Shown here: positions 36,479 to 44,964 of the stretch, in pieces
Numbering within the stretch: the stretch's first letter is position 1
Layout: each line of letters starts with the position of its first letter
Source of the DNA: Firmicutes bacterium HGW-Firmicutes-2
GTDB lineage: Bacteria; Bacillota; Clostridia; Lachnospirales; Vallitaleaceae
NCBI GenBank assembly: GCA_002841495.1
Contig: PGZV01000015.1
Span: 62,001 to 126,000 of the forward strand
DNA: 64,000 nucleotides
Direction of reading: 5' to 3'
Position numbers and translations under genes: made by a program
The notes under the pieces: generated by a model
Told to the model about the DNA's origin: nothing
Database searches by the model: none
What the model saw: only the letters and a program-made list of their open reading frames with translations

Positions 36479-37192
36479 TTAAGTGGTGATTATACTTATT
36501 TTCTTGTCTCTTAGATAATCCCGTGCCAAAGGTGTCACTATGGTTTGTTTCTTAACTAAAAGATGCTTACAGCCTTTTATATGATACTGCTTTGCTATGG
36601 ATTCTGTTATGATCTTTACCTGTACAACATGTTCTTCTGTTATTTGGGCTTCTTTAAAGAGTTCTTTAGAGATTTCTGAACGCTTCATCTTTTCAACAAT
36701 TTCATTTGTATAAATCCATTCTATTCCAAAGGTTTTCAGCTGTTCTTCATAGCCTTTTAGCATGTTGTAAAAATTGGTGTTTGAGGTATGTTCATATCTT
36801 AGATAGGTTATCCCTTCTTTAAGAATATAGATTTTTTTACCCGCCAGAATGGCCTCTATGACCAAAGAAGAAACTGGATTGTTTGCAAGTCCCATAGATA
36901 TATGGACAAGTTCCTGGTGACTGATGCTGCCAAGTAGTATAGCATCATAAACGTTTATATTTATATGTTCTTCATATTCATAATGATCCTCATAAAAGTC
37001 GATCCTATAACGATGATGAATCTCACTTAATATCTTATGATCTGATATAGCGATTGCCAGAATCCTTTCTTTCCTCATGGCGTTTTCTAAGTCATTGATA
37101 GTATGCTTTTCTTCCAACCTTTTTATGACTTCTTTTATAATGTTTTCAATCAACTTTTTTTGGTCCATGGATTCTATATTCAATATGCTCAC
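36479..37192 (-). CDS. Ethanolamine-utilisation protein (flavoprotein-like; uncharacterised eut family)
   Basis: The 237-residue protein belongs to an uncharacterised family found only in BMC operons. It opens with an amphipathic segment (KKLIENIIKEVIKRLEE) typical of an encapsulation peptide. Residues about 60-160 resemble a Rossmann/flavoprotein-like fold (AILLGSISHQELVHISMG, AILAGKKIYIL). The end (HLLVKKQTIVTPLARDYL) matches the EutQ N-terminal module shared with EutT and the 33954 gene. The start, a GTG at 37192, has no ideal ribosome site. Cargo enzyme or cofactor partner is possible. The reaction is unknown. Confidence 0.65.
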   Translation of the reverse strand: MSILNIESMDQKKLIENIIKEVIKRLEEKHTINDLENAMRKERILAIAISDHKILSEIHHRYRIDFYEDHYEYEEHININVYDAILLGSISHQELVHISMGLANNPVSSLVIEAILAGKKIYILKEGITYLRYEHTSNTNFYNMLKGYEEQLKTFGIEWIYTNEIVEKMKRSEISKELFKEAQITEEHVVQVKIITESIAKQYHIKGCKHLLVKKQTIVTPLARDYLRDKKISIITT

Positions 37193-37201
37193 ATCCTTTG
37201 C

Positions 37202-38020
37202 CTAGCAATTCATAGCAATGCCCAGAGGTGTTACCAAAAATGGATTCTTAGGCTTAATGGTCTTTATACCTGTGACATTTTCAATGACACTTTCAATTCT
37301 CTCTAAGCAACTTGTGCCCCCAACAAGATATATGGCTTTCACCTCATGGTTCCTAATATGGTCGTTCACGATTGTCGCAATTTTCTCAATAACCGGTGTT
37401 ACCATTGAAAATATTTCATGTTGCTTACTCAGGTCAGTTTTAACACGTTCTGCCTCTTCGAATTTGATCTTGTAATGACCCGCTACAACCAATGTCAAAT
37501 GTGTTCCGCCTGTTGCTTCGTCCGCTACATAGACAACGTGTTGATTTACAATGATGGACAAGCCTGTTGTTCCCCCACCGATATCTACAATGACACCATT
37601 ATCAATGTTCAGCACGGAGTTGGCTGCTGTTGGCTCATCTAGAATATGAGTCACTTCAAGTCCTGCGCCCTCTACAACATACATATGGGTTTTACTGTCA
37701 CGTTCACTTGTCCCCGGTGGTACGGCAATTGCGGCCTTAGTGAGTTTGATTCCGATTTTCTGCTCAATCTTATCTTTTAGTTTCCTAACCACTTGCATGG
37801 CACCTACATAGTCGACCACTAAACCGTCTTTTAACACTTGGGCAAATTCCATCTCACAGGCTACAGGTTTTTTGTCTTGATCTAAAACAACGATAACGAT
37901 ATATGCCGTTCCTAAGTCAACACCTACAAGCAGTGCATCCCCCTCAAGCATTTTTCTGGGATTATGAATGGTTTCTTCTAATTGAGCAATCAAATGCTCA
38001 CAGTTTGTCATATCTAACAT
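37202..38020 (-). CDS. eutJ: EutJ chaperone-like actin/Hsp70-fold protein
   Basis: The 272 residues have ASKHA nucleotide-binding motifs: VGVDLGTAYIVIVVL (phosphate 1), VDIGGGTTGLSIIV (phosphate 2) and IYLVGGTSCLERIE (adenosine). This is the EutJ family, assumed to aid folding or assembly of compartment enzymes. It is adjacent to pduL (2-base gap) and upstream of the flavoprotein-like gene. The ATPase is inferred from motifs. Confidence 0.9.
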   Translation of the reverse strand: MLDMTNCEHLIAQLEETIHNPRKMLEGDALLVGVDLGTAYIVIVVLDQDKKPVACEMEFAQVLKDGLVVDYVGAMQVVRKLKDKIEQKIGIKLTKAAIAVPPGTSERDSKTHMYVVEGAGLEVTHILDEPTAANSVLNIDNGVIVDIGGGTTGLSIIVNQHVVYVADEATGGTHLTLVVAGHYKIKFEEAERVKTDLSKQHEIFSMVTPVIEKIATIVNDHIRNHEVKAIYLVGGTSCLERIESVIENVTGIKTIKPKNPFLVTPLGIAMNC

Positions 38021-38022
38021 GC

Positions 38023-38673
38023 TTAAGCCCCTTCTTCTACAAGTATTTGACCTATAACACCTTCATAAAAACCACAAGCATTGGCTTCGTCAAGATCAAT
38101 GTGCATATGCAAACTAAATTGATCGTTGACCCTTACAACAACATCTTCAAATATAACCGGTCGATCACTTAATACTTTAACAGCAACAATCTGCTTGTCT
38201 TTCAAACCATATGCCAAAGCATTTTCTGATGTCATATGCACATGTCTTTTGGCAATGATTGCCCCTTTATCTGCTCTAATCATCTTCTTACCCACAGATA
38301 AATATATGGGCGCACTTTTTTCAATCTTACCCGATTCCCTAACCGGTGCATCGATTCCTAATCCAAATGCATCCGTTCTAGAGATTTCAGCTTGTGTTTC
38401 GTTTCTCTCCGGTCCTAGTATGGCAACGTTTTTGAACAAACCTTTTGGACCTATAAGGGTTACCCTTTCTTTTGAGAGAAATTGCCCTGGCTGAGACAAA
38501 TCTCTAACCGGCGTAAGTTTATGACCTTCTCCAAAGAGTTGCTCTACATCTGCCTGTGAAAGATGGACATGTCTTGCAGAGGCTTCTATAGGCACTGTTC
38601 GCCAATTTTTCTCTCTTTTACTTATTTCCTCTACGACTCTTTTTACGACTTCTTTAATCCTCACTTCATCCAT
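38023..38673 (-). CDS. pduL: PduL-type phosphotransacylase
   Basis: The protein has 216 residues. An amphipathic N-terminus (IKEVVKRVVEEISKREK) is a typical encapsulation peptide. Two PduL barrels follow with His metal ligands in EASARHVHLSQADVEQ, AKRHVHMTSENALAY and LHMHIDLDEA, which bind two Zn ions. It converts acetyl-CoA plus phosphate to acetyl phosphate and recycles CoA inside the shell. It replaces EutD, of which I see no copy. GGAGGG precedes the ATG. Confidence 0.93.
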   Translation of the reverse strand: MDEVRIKEVVKRVVEEISKREKNWRTVPIEASARHVHLSQADVEQLFGEGHKLTPVRDLSQPGQFLSKERVTLIGPKGLFKNVAILGPERNETQAEISRTDAFGLGIDAPVRESGKIEKSAPIYLSVGKKMIRADKGAIIAKRHVHMTSENALAYGLKDKQIVAVKVLSDRPVIFEDVVVRVNDQFSLHMHIDLDEANACGFYEGVIGQILVEEGA

Positions 38674-38685
38674 AGTGACCCTCCG

Positions 38686-39438
38686 TTACTTATAATACCC
38701 AGACAAATACCGACACATCATCACGTATACAGCACTGCTTAATCTGTTCAGGGACTTGGTGATATCCTTTCGATCTAATGGAATTGAGCTCAGTTCAACT
38801 TCTCTAACGCCACTTCGGATTGCATTAAGACCAATCAGTATTTCTCCCATTCTATAATCCGGCAATATATGTGCGACACCTATATGCTTCTTTGGGTTAT
38901 GTGACATTTGTCTAATTTCATCTTCAAGCAGTCCAAAAAGACAAATTTCTTCTGTTTCTTCTTTTATAACTTCAGCTCTTAATAGATTTCTAACATATTG
39001 AAGGACTTCCTGAAGTTCTTGTATCAGCTTCTCGGACTTATGCCTATCTGCCATGACTTGGATTTCAAGTATTTTAGATTGAAGGCTGTCCACTTTACCC
39101 CTAAATAATATGCTGGGATGATTTTTTAGGACCAGTTCATTCCCATACAATTGGGTCATATCTTCAGGCTTCTTCTCAAAAAAACCACCTGTGTCTTTGG
39201 CCACATACTTGGGTAGAATCTTTCTATCATCTTCTTCTATTTTTTCTATTACTTCTTTGTTTTTATTTCCTAAATGAGTATCTGGCTGTGCATCCTTCTC
39301 AAATACGAGTTTGACTTTATTCTCGTTCAAATACTCCCTAGCAGAAGGGGTAATGATTGTATCCGGATGAATCACCAGTTCTTTTACTTTATCTTTTTTT
39401 AGAATTGCTCTTACTGCTGCTTCTGTCAAAACATGCAT
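38686..39438 (-). CDS. eutT: EutT corrinoid adenosyltransferase with EutQ-N-like N-terminus
   Basis: The core (residues about 80-250) has EutT signatures: FFEKKPEDMTQLYG, LKNHPSILFRGKVDSLQSKI, MSHNPKKHIGVAHILPDYRMGE and REVELSSIPLD. It would transfer adenosyl to cob(I)alamin, making the lyase cofactor. The Cys-rich metal motif (HX11CCX2C) of Salmonella EutT is absent: only two Cys occur, elsewhere. Residues 1-48 (VLTEAAVRAILKK, TIITPSAREYLNENKVKLVF) form the EutQ-N-like module. The ATG at 39438 is preferred over an earlier frame start. Confidence 0.88.
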   Translation of the reverse strand: MHVLTEAAVRAILKKDKVKELVIHPDTIITPSAREYLNENKVKLVFEKDAQPDTHLGNKNKEVIEKIEEDDRKILPKYVAKDTGGFFEKKPEDMTQLYGNELVLKNHPSILFRGKVDSLQSKILEIQVMADRHKSEKLIQELQEVLQYVRNLLRAEVIKEETEEICLFGLLEDEIRQMSHNPKKHIGVAHILPDYRMGEILIGLNAIRSGVREVELSSIPLDRKDITKSLNRLSSAVYVMMCRYLSGYYK

Positions 39439-39461
39439 CCTTATCACATCCTTTGTTATTA

Positions 39462-39487
39462 TTGCCTCGCCTTTAAAGACGAGGCAA
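39462..39487 (-). other. Intercistronic hairpin between eutM and eutT
   Basis: TTGCCTCG pairs perfectly with CGAGGCAA around a 10-base loop. No T-run follows, so a processing or stability element that sets eutM above eutT levels is more likely than a terminator. Confidence 0.5.
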
Positions 39488-39501
39488 ATAAACATTCATT
39501 C

Positions 39502-39786
39502 TTAACCTTCGAACTTAGGTAATATTAATTCTACGTCACTATGTGGTCTTGGAATAACATGTACTGAAACCAATTCTCCAATACGATCTGCTGCTGCTGC
39601 ACCCGCATCTGTAGCCGCCTTAACCGCACCTACATCACCTCGAACCATAACTGTAACAAGACCGCCACCAACGAGTACTTTTCCTATAAGAGTAACATTT
39701 GCTGCTTTCACCATTGCATCTGCTGCTTCTATAGCCCCTACCAAACCTTTTGTTTCAATCATTCCCAATGCATTTGCATTTGCCAT
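39502..39786 (-). CDS. eutM: BMC-H shell protein EutM
   Basis: The 94-residue single-BMC-domain protein ([49 protein letters not shown]) is the main hexameric facet protein type. It is close to the second copy at 33644. A GGAGG site precedes the ATG. The hairpin downstream may let it be produced in excess over eutT. Confidence 0.95.
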   Translation of the reverse strand: MANANALGMIETKGLVGAIEAADAMVKAANVTLIGKVLVGGGLVTVMVRGDVGAVKAATDAGAAAADRIGELVSVHVIPRPHSDVELILPKFEG

Positions 39787-39850
39787 ATTCTTATCCTCCT
39801 AAATTTTGTTTTATTAGTTTAAAGTTATATGTGTTGGTTTACTTTAAAAA

Positions 39851-41320
39851 CTACTTATAATTCTGTAGCTCTTTTAACACCATTTTTGTGATTGCTTCTA
39901 CATTCAGTTCAAAATGTGAAGATGTACCCAAAATCGAATCATCTTCATATTCATGTTGAAGGTCTTCTACTTCCTTCGTTCCATAAGCCACCCTTCTTAT
40001 GTTGATTAAATTAAGAGGACTTACATTGTCTGAAGTCGAGCTTCCTCCAACTGCGCCACACCCGAGTGTCATCGATGGTGCCATGTTTGTTGTTGCGCCT
40101 ATGGCACCTTGAGCAGAAGGGGTGTTCACGAGGAGTCTTGATACAGGTTTTTTCATTGCAAATTCTCGAATGACTTTTTCATCTTTTGAATGAATCACCA
40201 GTGAATGGCCAAGTCCATAATACTCTAGCAATGCCATACACTTTTCACACGCTTTTTCCCAGTTCTCTTCCGCATAAAAGGCCAAAATTGGTGCTAATTT
40301 TTCTCTGGAAAAAGGATACTGTATACCCACATGGGTTTGCTCTGCAATGAGCACTCTGGTACCACTCGGTACATTAATGCCTGCCATATTCGCAATCTCA
40401 ATTGCCGACTTGCCTACAATCTTAGCGTTGAGCTGACCGCATACATTTTGAATGGTTTTAGCGACTTTGTCTAAGTCTTCTCCCGCCAAAAAATAAGCGC
40501 CGGCTTTTTTCAATTCCGTAATGACTTGGTCCTTAATACACGTCTCTGTGACCACCGCCTGCTCAGAAGCACATATGGTGCCATTATCGAAGGTCTTACT
40601 GTCCATGATTCTTTTTACAGACAAGGCAATGTCTGCACTTCTTTCAATGAAGGCAGGTACATTCCCCGGTCCAACGCCAAGGGCAGGCGTGCCAGAACTG
40701 TAAGCCGCTTTAACCATGGCAGAACCACCTGTTGCTAATATTAGGGACACATCTCTGTGCTTCATTAATGCATCCGTGCCTTCTAGAGTAGGAATGGCCA
40801 TACAACCTATGATGCCTTTAGGTGCACCGGCTTCTACTGCTTTCTCTTCCATAATCTTTACCGTTTCTCTAATGCAGTTTTGCGCATTTGGATGTGGACT
40901 GAATATTATGGCATTGCCTGATTTTATGGCTATGAGAGCTTTGTAGATTGCTGTTGAGGTAGGGTTTGTAGAAGGTACCAATCCTGCAATCACCCCTACC
41001 GGTGTGGCAATCTCCAGCAGTTTGTTATTTTCGTCTTCCTTGATAATCCCTATTGTCTTCATATCTTTGATGTAATCATATACGGATTTACTGGCAAACT
41101 TGTTTTTTATGATTTTGTGTTCATAAACGCCAAAGCCAGTTTCACTTACCGCCATTTTGGCCAATCGTTCCGATTCTTTATAAGCAACTTCATACATAGC
41201 TTTTACAATAGCATCGATTTCTTCTTGACTCTTTAATTTAAGCAAGTGCTGTGCTTCTTTTGCTTTTTGTATGAGATCTCTTACGTCTTGAATCGAGCTT
41301 AAATCTTTGTCCTTAATCAT
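39851..41320 (-). CDS. eutE: EutE CoA-acylating acetaldehyde dehydrogenase
   Basis: The 489-residue aldehyde dehydrogenase has NAD site PVGVIAGLVPSTNPTSTA, catalytic Cys in FDNGTICASEQAV and ALGVGPGNVPAF. It turns acetaldehyde, CoA and NAD into acetyl-CoA and NADH. The C-terminal tail carries an amphipathic helix (VEAITKMVLKELQNYK) that looks like an encapsulation peptide, at the opposite end from PduL and EutC. The start at 41320 lies 3 bases after the BMC-H stop. Confidence 0.95.
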   Translation of the reverse strand: MIKDKDLSSIQDVRDLIQKAKEAQHLLKLKSQEEIDAIVKAMYEVAYKESERLAKMAVSETGFGVYEHKIIKNKFASKSVYDYIKDMKTIGIIKEDENNKLLEIATPVGVIAGLVPSTNPTSTAIYKALIAIKSGNAIIFSPHPNAQNCIRETVKIMEEKAVEAGAPKGIIGCMAIPTLEGTDALMKHRDVSLILATGGSAMVKAAYSSGTPALGVGPGNVPAFIERSADIALSVKRIMDSKTFDNGTICASEQAVVTETCIKDQVITELKKAGAYFLAGEDLDKVAKTIQNVCGQLNAKIVGKSAIEIANMAGINVPSGTRVLIAEQTHVGIQYPFSREKLAPILAFYAEENWEKACEKCMALLEYYGLGHSLVIHSKDEKVIREFAMKKPVSRLLVNTPSAQGAIGATTNMAPSMTLGCGAVGGSSTSDNVSPLNLINIRRVAYGTKEVEDLQHEYEDDSILGTSSHFELNVEAITKMVLKELQNYK

Positions 41321-41323
41321 GTC

Positions 41324-41983
41324 CTATTCCACCCCCTTGTAAAACTTCAAGATGGCTTCAATGAGTTCATCTTTTCTGGAATACTTGATTTGACTTCTTT
41401 CAATAGAGAATGCACCTTCAAATTGATGATCAATTTTTCTGGCAAGGGCTCTTAGATCAACTGTTTTTAGAGCCTTTAATGCTTCACTACTTTTAGGTGA
41501 TAGGTCCAATTCTAAGACGAGATTATCTTTTGCCATTTTTACTTTTGGGGCATCGACTTCTTCTTGTACCTTTTCTTGTACCTTTTCTTGTACCTTTTCT
41601 TGTACCTTTTCTTGTACCTTTTCTTGTTCTTTTTCTTGCTGATCCTTTACCGCTTCTTGATATTTGGCTTCAAGAGGCTGTTGACTGTCTTGCTGTTGAA
41701 CTTCTTGAATCAGCGTTGGTAATATTTTTTCTACATCATCACTGGGTCTTGGAATTACATGGGTGGATAACAGGTGACCTATTTTTTGCACGGCTGCTGC
41801 CGCCGCATCTATGGATGCCTTTACAGCGCCAACATCACCTCTAATATGTATGGTAACCAATCCGCCCTTTACAAACTCACAGCCTAATAAGGTTACATTG
41901 GCTGCCTTCAAACATACATCAGCAGCTTCAATTGCACCTACATATCCATATGTTTCTATCATTCCCAGGGCTATATTTTTCAT
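41324..41983 (-). CDS. BMC-H shell protein with repeat linker and C-terminal helical domain (EutK-like role)
   Basis: Residues 1-90 are a BMC domain ([56 protein letters not shown]). A charged linker follows with five tandem QEKV units, then a C-terminal domain (KYSRKDELIEAILKFYKG) resembling a small SAP/Rho-N-like or EutK helix-turn-helix. EutK of Enterobacteria has a C-terminal winged-helix, so this may do the same job, possibly nucleic-acid or cargo binding. Start ATG at 41983. A GTG at 41995 is in frame but poorer. Confidence 0.8.
   Translation of the reverse strand: MKNIALGMIETYGYVGAIEAADVCLKAANVTLLGCEFVKGGLVTIHIRGDVGAVKASIDAAAAAVQKIGHLLSTHVIPRPSDDVEKILPTLIQEVQQQDSQQPLEAKYQEAVKDQQEKEQEKVQEKVQEKVQEKVQEKVQEEVDAPKVKMAKDNLVLELDLSPKSSEALKALKTVDLRALARKIDHQFEGAFSIERSQIKYSRKDELIEAILKFYKGVE
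41561..41632 (-). repeat. 12-bp tandem repeat coding the QEKV linker
   Basis: Five exact and one imperfect 12-bp units (TTCTTGTACCTT on the plus strand) lie in tandem inside the BMC-H gene. The unit is a multiple of three, so slippage would change linker length without a frameshift. Confidence 0.9.
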
Positions 41984-42004
41984 ATTTTTCACCACATTTT
42001 CTTA

Positions 42005-42658
42005 TTAGTATTTGGTTGGATCATCTGCAACAAAGTTCACAGCCGCTGCAAAAGCATCACAAGCGGATTTACATGCGGATTGACTACCTGTTAACAGGCC
42101 ACCACCAAAGTTTGTCTCAGATGGCGGTCCATAAAACTGTACCATCTTAACATCAGCAGCTTTTAGTGCTGCGTCCAGTGCATATACAGCTTCTATTGGT
42201 GGCGCAATCAAATACGCAAGTGCTTCGCCTTCCTCTAAGCCGCACATCTTGGACAAATAAGTTCCAGTCCTAGAAATACAGTGGGCGTAATAAGGAATGG
42301 AGTCATCATCATTGGCACTATAGAAGCAAGCATCGTTTGCGATAAAGTCAACAACCACATCCAAGCCACTTCTCACTTCTGCCGGATTTGCCCCTGCTAG
42401 AATACCGATAAACTCACCGGCAAGTTTTGTAGAAGCATTGCCTGCGCCTGCGTAAAATGATTTTGCATATACCACTTCAACTTCAGCTTTTTTTGTCGCT
42501 TCATCCAGTGCGGTATAAGAAACATCATCACAATCGGATGTAACCATACCTATACACCTTTGTTCCGGTTTTAATTCTAATGCTTTAGCCAAATCCGGAT
42601 CCACATTGGGAATCAATTTAACACTCAGTACACTTGCACGAATTGCATCATTTTTCAT
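42005..42658 (-). CDS. eutL: EutL trimeric tandem-BMC shell protein
   Basis: The 217 residues form two circularly permuted BMC domains with EutL signatures (VLSVKLIPNVDPDLAKALEL, AKSFYAGAGNASTKLAGEF, YYAHCISRTGTYLSKMCGL, QFYGPPSETNFGGGLLTGSQ). EutL trimers have a gated central pore, open or closed by loop motion, that may admit large cofactors. It lies 20 bases after eutC on the same strand. Confidence 0.95.
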   Translation of the reverse strand: MKNDAIRASVLSVKLIPNVDPDLAKALELKPEQRCIGMVTSDCDDVSYTALDEATKKAEVEVVYAKSFYAGAGNASTKLAGEFIGILAGANPAEVRSGLDVVVDFIANDACFYSANDDDSIPYYAHCISRTGTYLSKMCGLEEGEALAYLIAPPIEAVYALDAALKAADVKMVQFYGPPSETNFGGGLLTGSQSACKSACDAFAAAVNFVADDPTKY

Positions 42659-42678
42659 ATTCTTGTCCCTCCTTATTT

Positions 42679-43566
42679 TTACAATTGTAATTCCAGACCA
42701 CTTTTCTTTTGATCCAGCATTTCTTTTAATATGTGCGCAATATGAGCACCTGCTTCTACTGCTGCAGTTCCGCCTTGATGGATATTAGAAACCACCGTTC
42801 TTCTTGCCTCGGGCATACCTACGGTTCCTTTATAAGCTATATAGGCACTCATACTTTCCCCTGTAGCCAGTCCCGGTCTCTCGCCTACGAGTAGACATGT
42901 AATGTCAGCGCCTGTCACTTCAGATACAACATCCATAGATGGAACGCGACCATATTTGATAAAGAACGGTGTTCCGGCTTTGATGCCATAACCTTCAAGA
43001 CCTTGGAATATAACCGGTAGTATGTCCCTGATATTGGCTTCTACTGCTGTTGAACTTAACCCATCTGCTACAATGACTTGAACCTGTGGGTTCATTTTAC
43101 ATTTTTCTTTCATGATCGCAACTTCTTCATCGTCAAATTTTCTACCTAGGTCCGGTCTGGTTAAATACTCATCTTTGTCCTTACATTTGGTTTTTACTGT
43201 GAAAAGATTCATTTCTGCAATAATCTCTTCGGATACATCTGTAAAAACAGCGTCCATAGCGACAGCGTGATCCGCTCTAAATCTAAGTAAAGTTTCGGTC
43301 TTATACCTTGGGCCTGCTCGCCACACACCAACCCTAGCAGAGGTTTTTGCTTTCATTTGCAAATAGTCTTCTCTGTTTTCAGGATTCGGAACCAACAATT
43401 GTTTTCTCATATCCACCATGGTAATATCTGACAATTCATTGTCATCTATATGGTCGACGTCGCTTTGACTTTTTCCGGTGTCTTTCTTTGATTCTGCAAA
43501 ATCCTTGTTATTCATCTCTGATAAAACTTGCTCTACAATTACTTTTAATTCTTTCTCAGATATCAT
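42679..43566 (-). CDS. eutC: Ethanolamine ammonia-lyase small subunit
   Basis: The 295-residue protein has an amphipathic N-terminal helix ([17 protein letters not shown], the usual EutC encapsulation peptide) and a linker. The EutC body has [53 protein letters not shown] and [17 protein letters not shown]. With EutB it forms the adenosylcobalamin-dependent lyase, and EutC lines the cofactor site. Only one EutC accompanies two EutB genes. AGGTGAGGTG precedes the ATG. Confidence 0.95.
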   Translation of the reverse strand: MISEKELKVIVEQVLSEMNNKDFAESKKDTGKSQSDVDHIDDNELSDITMVDMRKQLLVPNPENREDYLQMKAKTSARVGVWRAGPRYKTETLLRFRADHAVAMDAVFTDVSEEIIAEMNLFTVKTKCKDKDEYLTRPDLGRKFDDEEVAIMKEKCKMNPQVQVIVADGLSSTAVEANIRDILPVIFQGLEGYGIKAGTPFFIKYGRVPSMDVVSEVTGADITCLLVGERPGLATGESMSAYIAYKGTVGMPEARRTVVSNIHQGGTAAVEAGAHIAHILKEMLDQKKSGLELQL

Positions 43567-43576
43567 TTAATTCACC

Positions 43577-44947
43577 TCACCTTTTTAAGAATATTGATGG
43601 ATCTCCACCTTTTGCTGTTAACTTGCCACTTTCATCCATGATGCCCATATCCATAAGCCATTTGAAAAACTCTTTGGTCGGTTTCCTATTTAGCAACTCA
43701 CGTAAGGTTGCATCATCGTGAAAACTGGTGTCCTGGTAGCTTAGCATAATGTCGTCTCCCACCGGTACGCCCATATAATAATTGGAACCGGCCATAGCAA
43801 GTAACATGGTCGCTATTTCTTGGTCATTTTGATCCATTTTAGTATGGTTGGTATAACATGGCGCCATGCCCATAGGTAAGCCCATGAGTTTTCCCATAAA
43901 ATGATCTTCAAGATTTGCCCGAATCATTTGTCTACCATCATATAATGTTTCAGGACCAATGAAGCCGGATACATTGTTGACCATAAACGGATTGTATCTT
44001 TTTGCAAATCCATAACTTCTCGCTTCAAGTGTCATCTCGTCTACACCATGATCCGTATCCAGTGACATCTCTGAACCTTGTCCGGTTTCAAAATACATTA
44101 GATTCGGTCCCGGTGCTATGCCTTGCTTCTTAATCAGTTCGAATGCTTCATCAATTAACATGGCATCAATTCCAAAAGCCTTATTTGCATCCTCAGTTCC
44201 GGCGACACTTTGAAAAAAGATCGATACGGGCGCCCCTTGTCTGACGGCTTCCATCTGAGTGGATATATGAGACAGCACACAGGTTTGGGTTGGCACCTCC
44301 CACTTCATCATAAAATCATAGATACAGTTCATGATGTTTTTGGTATTACCTACTGTATCTTCAACCGGATTGACACCAATAACCGCATCTCCTGAACCAT
44401 AAGACAAGCCTTCCATTATAGTTGCAATAATCCCATCAGGATCATCCGTTGGATGATTGGGTTGGAGCCTAAATGAAAGGGTTCCCGGCAATCCGACAGT
44501 GGTATTGGCTTTGCCCCATATGTTGATTTTACTGGCCCCATAGACCAAATCCATATTCGACATAAGCTTTGCAGCACCGGCTACCATTTCGGCTGTAAGG
44601 CCTCTTCCGATGCGTTTGATGTCCTCATTGGTCGTAGAATGCAAAAGTACATATTCTCTTAAATAACCAACTGTCCAGTTTTTGATTTCATTATAAATGC
44701 TTTCATTCACCAGACCATCAATGACCCTCGTCACTTCATCTTCTTCCATGGGGATCACCGGATTGTTCCTTAAGTCTTCTAGTGTTAGTTCACTTAGAAC
44801 TCTTTTTGCAGCCACCCTTTCTTGGTTTGTTTCAGCGGCAATCTTTAAGTATATATCTCCGGATTTTTCTTCATTGGCCTTTGCCAACACTTCTTTTACA
44901 GACGTAAACGCATACGAAACACCAAACAGTTTCGTCTTAAGCTTCAT
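43577..44947 (-). CDS. eutB: Ethanolamine ammonia-lyase large subunit, copy next to eutC
   Basis: The 456-residue TIM-barrel EutB keeps residues that in E. coli bind substrate: Arg and Gln of FRLQPNHPTDD (R160/Q162), Asn of GVNPVEDT (N193), Glu of YFETGQGSEM (E287) and Asp of KMDQND (D362). Substrate is cleaved to acetaldehyde and ammonia by radical chemistry. It is 17 bases downstream of the other eutB and 10 bases before eutC, so the products share one message. AAGGGGG precedes the ATG. The pairing with eutC suggests this is the main catalytic copy, but that is inference. Confidence 0.95.
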   Translation of the reverse strand: MKLKTKLFGVSYAFTSVKEVLAKANEEKSGDIYLKIAAETNQERVAAKRVLSELTLEDLRNNPVIPMEEDEVTRVIDGLVNESIYNEIKNWTVGYLREYVLLHSTTNEDIKRIGRGLTAEMVAGAAKLMSNMDLVYGASKINIWGKANTTVGLPGTLSFRLQPNHPTDDPDGIIATIMEGLSYGSGDAVIGVNPVEDTVGNTKNIMNCIYDFMMKWEVPTQTCVLSHISTQMEAVRQGAPVSIFFQSVAGTEDANKAFGIDAMLIDEAFELIKKQGIAPGPNLMYFETGQGSEMSLDTDHGVDEMTLEARSYGFAKRYNPFMVNNVSGFIGPETLYDGRQMIRANLEDHFMGKLMGLPMGMAPCYTNHTKMDQNDQEIATMLLAMAGSNYYMGVPVGDDIMLSYQDTSFHDDATLRELLNRKPTKEFFKWLMDMGIMDESGKLTAKGGDPSIFLKR

Positions 44948-44964
44948 AAAGATTCCCCCTTGTT

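Noticed and set aside
41561-41632. CRISPR-like array
   Set aside because: The 12-bp units have no spacers and lie in frame inside a shell-protein gene, so they are a coding repeat.
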